Source: an uncultured Amylibacter sp. (GTDB lineage: Bacteria > Pseudomonadota > Alphaproteobacteria > Rhodobacterales > Rhodobacteraceae). Taken from it: a DNA stretch of 14,973 nt. How positions within the stretch are numbered: position 1 is the first letter of the stretch; each line of letters opens with the position of its first letter. Made by a program: the position numbers and the translations under genes. The notes beneath the pieces were generated by a model that made no database searches, was not told where the DNA came from, and was given only the letters and a program-made list of their open reading frames with translations. Below, piece by piece: positions 14,012-14,973 of the stretch. The stretch is from positions 1 through 14,973 of the forward strand of contig CALLAV010000248.1 of NCBI GenBank assembly GCA_938001995.1, given 5' to 3'.

Positions 14012-14973
14012 ATGGACCAAACGCTCGTTACTTCGCCCGCCAATTCAAAGCCAGAAAGCCGCCCTAAGCTAGAGGGCGGTAAACGCATCGTCATGCACAC
14101 ACCGTTTAAGCCTGCGGGTGATCAACCGACGGCGATCAAAGAGCTGACCGAAGGTGTAAACGACGGCGAGCAGAACCAAGTACTGCTGGGTGCGACCGGC
14201 ACGGGTAAGACGTTTACCATGGCCAAAGTCATTGAAGAAACCCAACGCCCTGCGATCATCCTTGCGCCGAACAAAACCCTGGCTGCGCAATTGTACGGGG
14301 AGTTTAAATCCTTCTTCCCCGAAAACTCGGTCGAGTATTTTGTCAGCTTCTATGACTACTACCAGCCCGAAGCCTACGTTGCGCGATCCGACACCTACAT
14401 CGAGAAAGAATCGCAGATCAACGAACAGATTGATCGGATGCGCCACTCTGCCACCCGTGCGTTGATGGAACGGGACGACGTTATTATCGTGGCCTCAGTT
14501 TCGTGCATTTACGGCATCGGTTCGGTGGAAACATACACTGCGATGACCATCGACCTGATTGCAGGCAACGAATACAACCAGCGGGACGTCATGGCCGACC
14601 TTGTGGCCCAGCAGTACAAACGCAACGACAATTCCTTTGTGCGCGGATCGTTTCGGGTCCGTGGTGACAGCCTAGAGATTTGGCCCGCTCACCTAGAAGA
14701 TCGTGGCTGGCGTCTGTCTTTCTTTGGCGAAGAGCTAGAGAGCATCATCGAGTTTGATACGCTGACAGGCGAAAAGCACACGACGATGGACAAGGTTCGC
14801 GTCTATGCGAACTCGCATTATGTGACACCGCGCCCAACGATGAACCAAGCCTTGAAAGGGATCAAAGCAGAGCTGGAGATCCGCCTAAAACAACTGGTGG
14901 ATGATGGTAAACTGCTCGAAGCGCAGCGATTGGAGCAGCGCACGAATTTCGATCTGGAAATGCTGGAAGCCAC
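14012..14973 (+). CDS. uvrB: UvrB, excision nuclease subunit B, 3' truncated
   Basis: The frame runs from ATG at 14012 to the window end (320 codons) without a stop. AAAGGA lies 6 bases before the start. An N-terminal tail of about 25 residues precedes the conserved start HTPFKPAGDQPTAI. Walker A is GATGTGKT (60-67) with Lys66. The DNA-clamping beta-hairpin region FVSFYDYYQPEAYV begins at about 110 and continues with TYIEKESQINEQIDRMR. SVSCIYGIG and the RGDSLEIWP-type domain-2 strand follow. UvrB receives damaged DNA from UvrA, verifies the lesion and recruits UvrC in nucleotide excision repair. The later helicase motifs and the UvrC-binding end lie beyond the window. The gene is divergent from mscS; no SOS box is visible upstream. 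Confidence 0.97.
   Translation, partial: MDQTLVTSPANSKPESRPKLEGGKRIVMHTPFKPAGDQPTAIKELTEGVNDGEQNQVLLGATGTGKTFTMAKVIEETQRPAIILAPNKTLAAQLYGEFKSFFPENSVEYFVSFYDYYQPEAYVARSDTYIEKESQINEQIDRMRHSATRALMERDDVIIVASVSCIYGIGSVETYTAMTIDLIAGNEYNQRDVMADLVAQQYKRNDNSFVRGSFRVRGDSLEIWPAHLEDRGWRLSFFGEELESIIEFDTLTGEKHTTMDKVRVYANSHYVTPRPTMNQALKGIKAELEIRLKQLVDDGKLLEAQRLEQRTNFDLEMLEA

Noticed and set aside
14069..14446. Minus-strand frame of 125 codons
   Set aside because: It is a shadow of uvrB, whose own frame is open to the window end and carries Walker A and the beta-hairpin.
1..14973. Mobile element, phage or CRISPR content
   Set aside because: No transposase, integrase, phage gene, terminal repeat pair or regularly spaced repeats was found; the genes look like ordinary chromosomal functions.

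Overview
The window looks like chromosomal DNA of a marine alphaproteobacterium of the Rhodobacterales (Roseobacter group). The basis is gene content: a class III aminotransferase very like the Ruegeria amine transaminases, an HSD10-type dehydrogenase, an NDUFS4-like complex I accessory protein, a DUF1127 small protein, moderate GC with AT-richer intergenic DNA, and GGAG/AAGGA ribosome sites. No insertion sequence, integrase, phage gene or CRISPR array was seen. Assignment to a genus is not possible from this sequence alone.

Layout. 1-779: 3' part of a PAP2/vanadium-haloperoxidase-fold gene (+), ending at a strong hairpin terminator shared with the convergent gene. 777-4006 (-): an unusual S8 subtilase without a signal peptide, preceded by a soluble PhoR-like histidine kinase with no pst, phoU or phoB neighbours. 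4007-4320: a 314-base divergent regulatory region. 4321-4551 (+): DUF1127 protein, with a possible heat-shock-type promoter. 4555-8528 (-): omega-aminotransferase, SDR, EamA transporter and PcaD-like hydrolase, plausibly one transcription unit for taking up and converting an amine or amino-acid-like substrate. 8611-9378 (+): HSD10-like dehydrogenase, overlapping tail to tail by 4 bases with a cytochrome P450 (9375-10547, -). 10623-11052 (-): tRNA-Arg(TCT) behind the NDUFS4-like gene. 11119-13416 (-): a large MscS-type channel. 13417-14011: a 595-base intergenic region. 14012-14973 (+): uvrB, cut by the window end.

The most unexplained signal is in the last intergenic region. Two back-to-back stem-loops (7-bp and perfect 13-bp stems, both closing 37-base loops) share the loop motif GTGGGGTGG. 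On the plus strand the second loop is a canonical G-quadruplex motif. On the minus strand, downstream of a possible promoter and upstream of mscS, both loops become C-rich and can pair with the TGGGG of the mscS ribosome site. This could be a small RNA or a structured mscS leader. I do not recognise it as a known family.

Most of the rest is ordinary roseobacter chromosome. Points of moderate interest are the P450 with an Asn-Glu-Pro I-helix motif in place of the usual acid/alcohol pair, the intracellular subtilase with a long insertion, a ribosome site held in a hairpin loop before the EamA gene, and several short or overlapping convergent gene ends.
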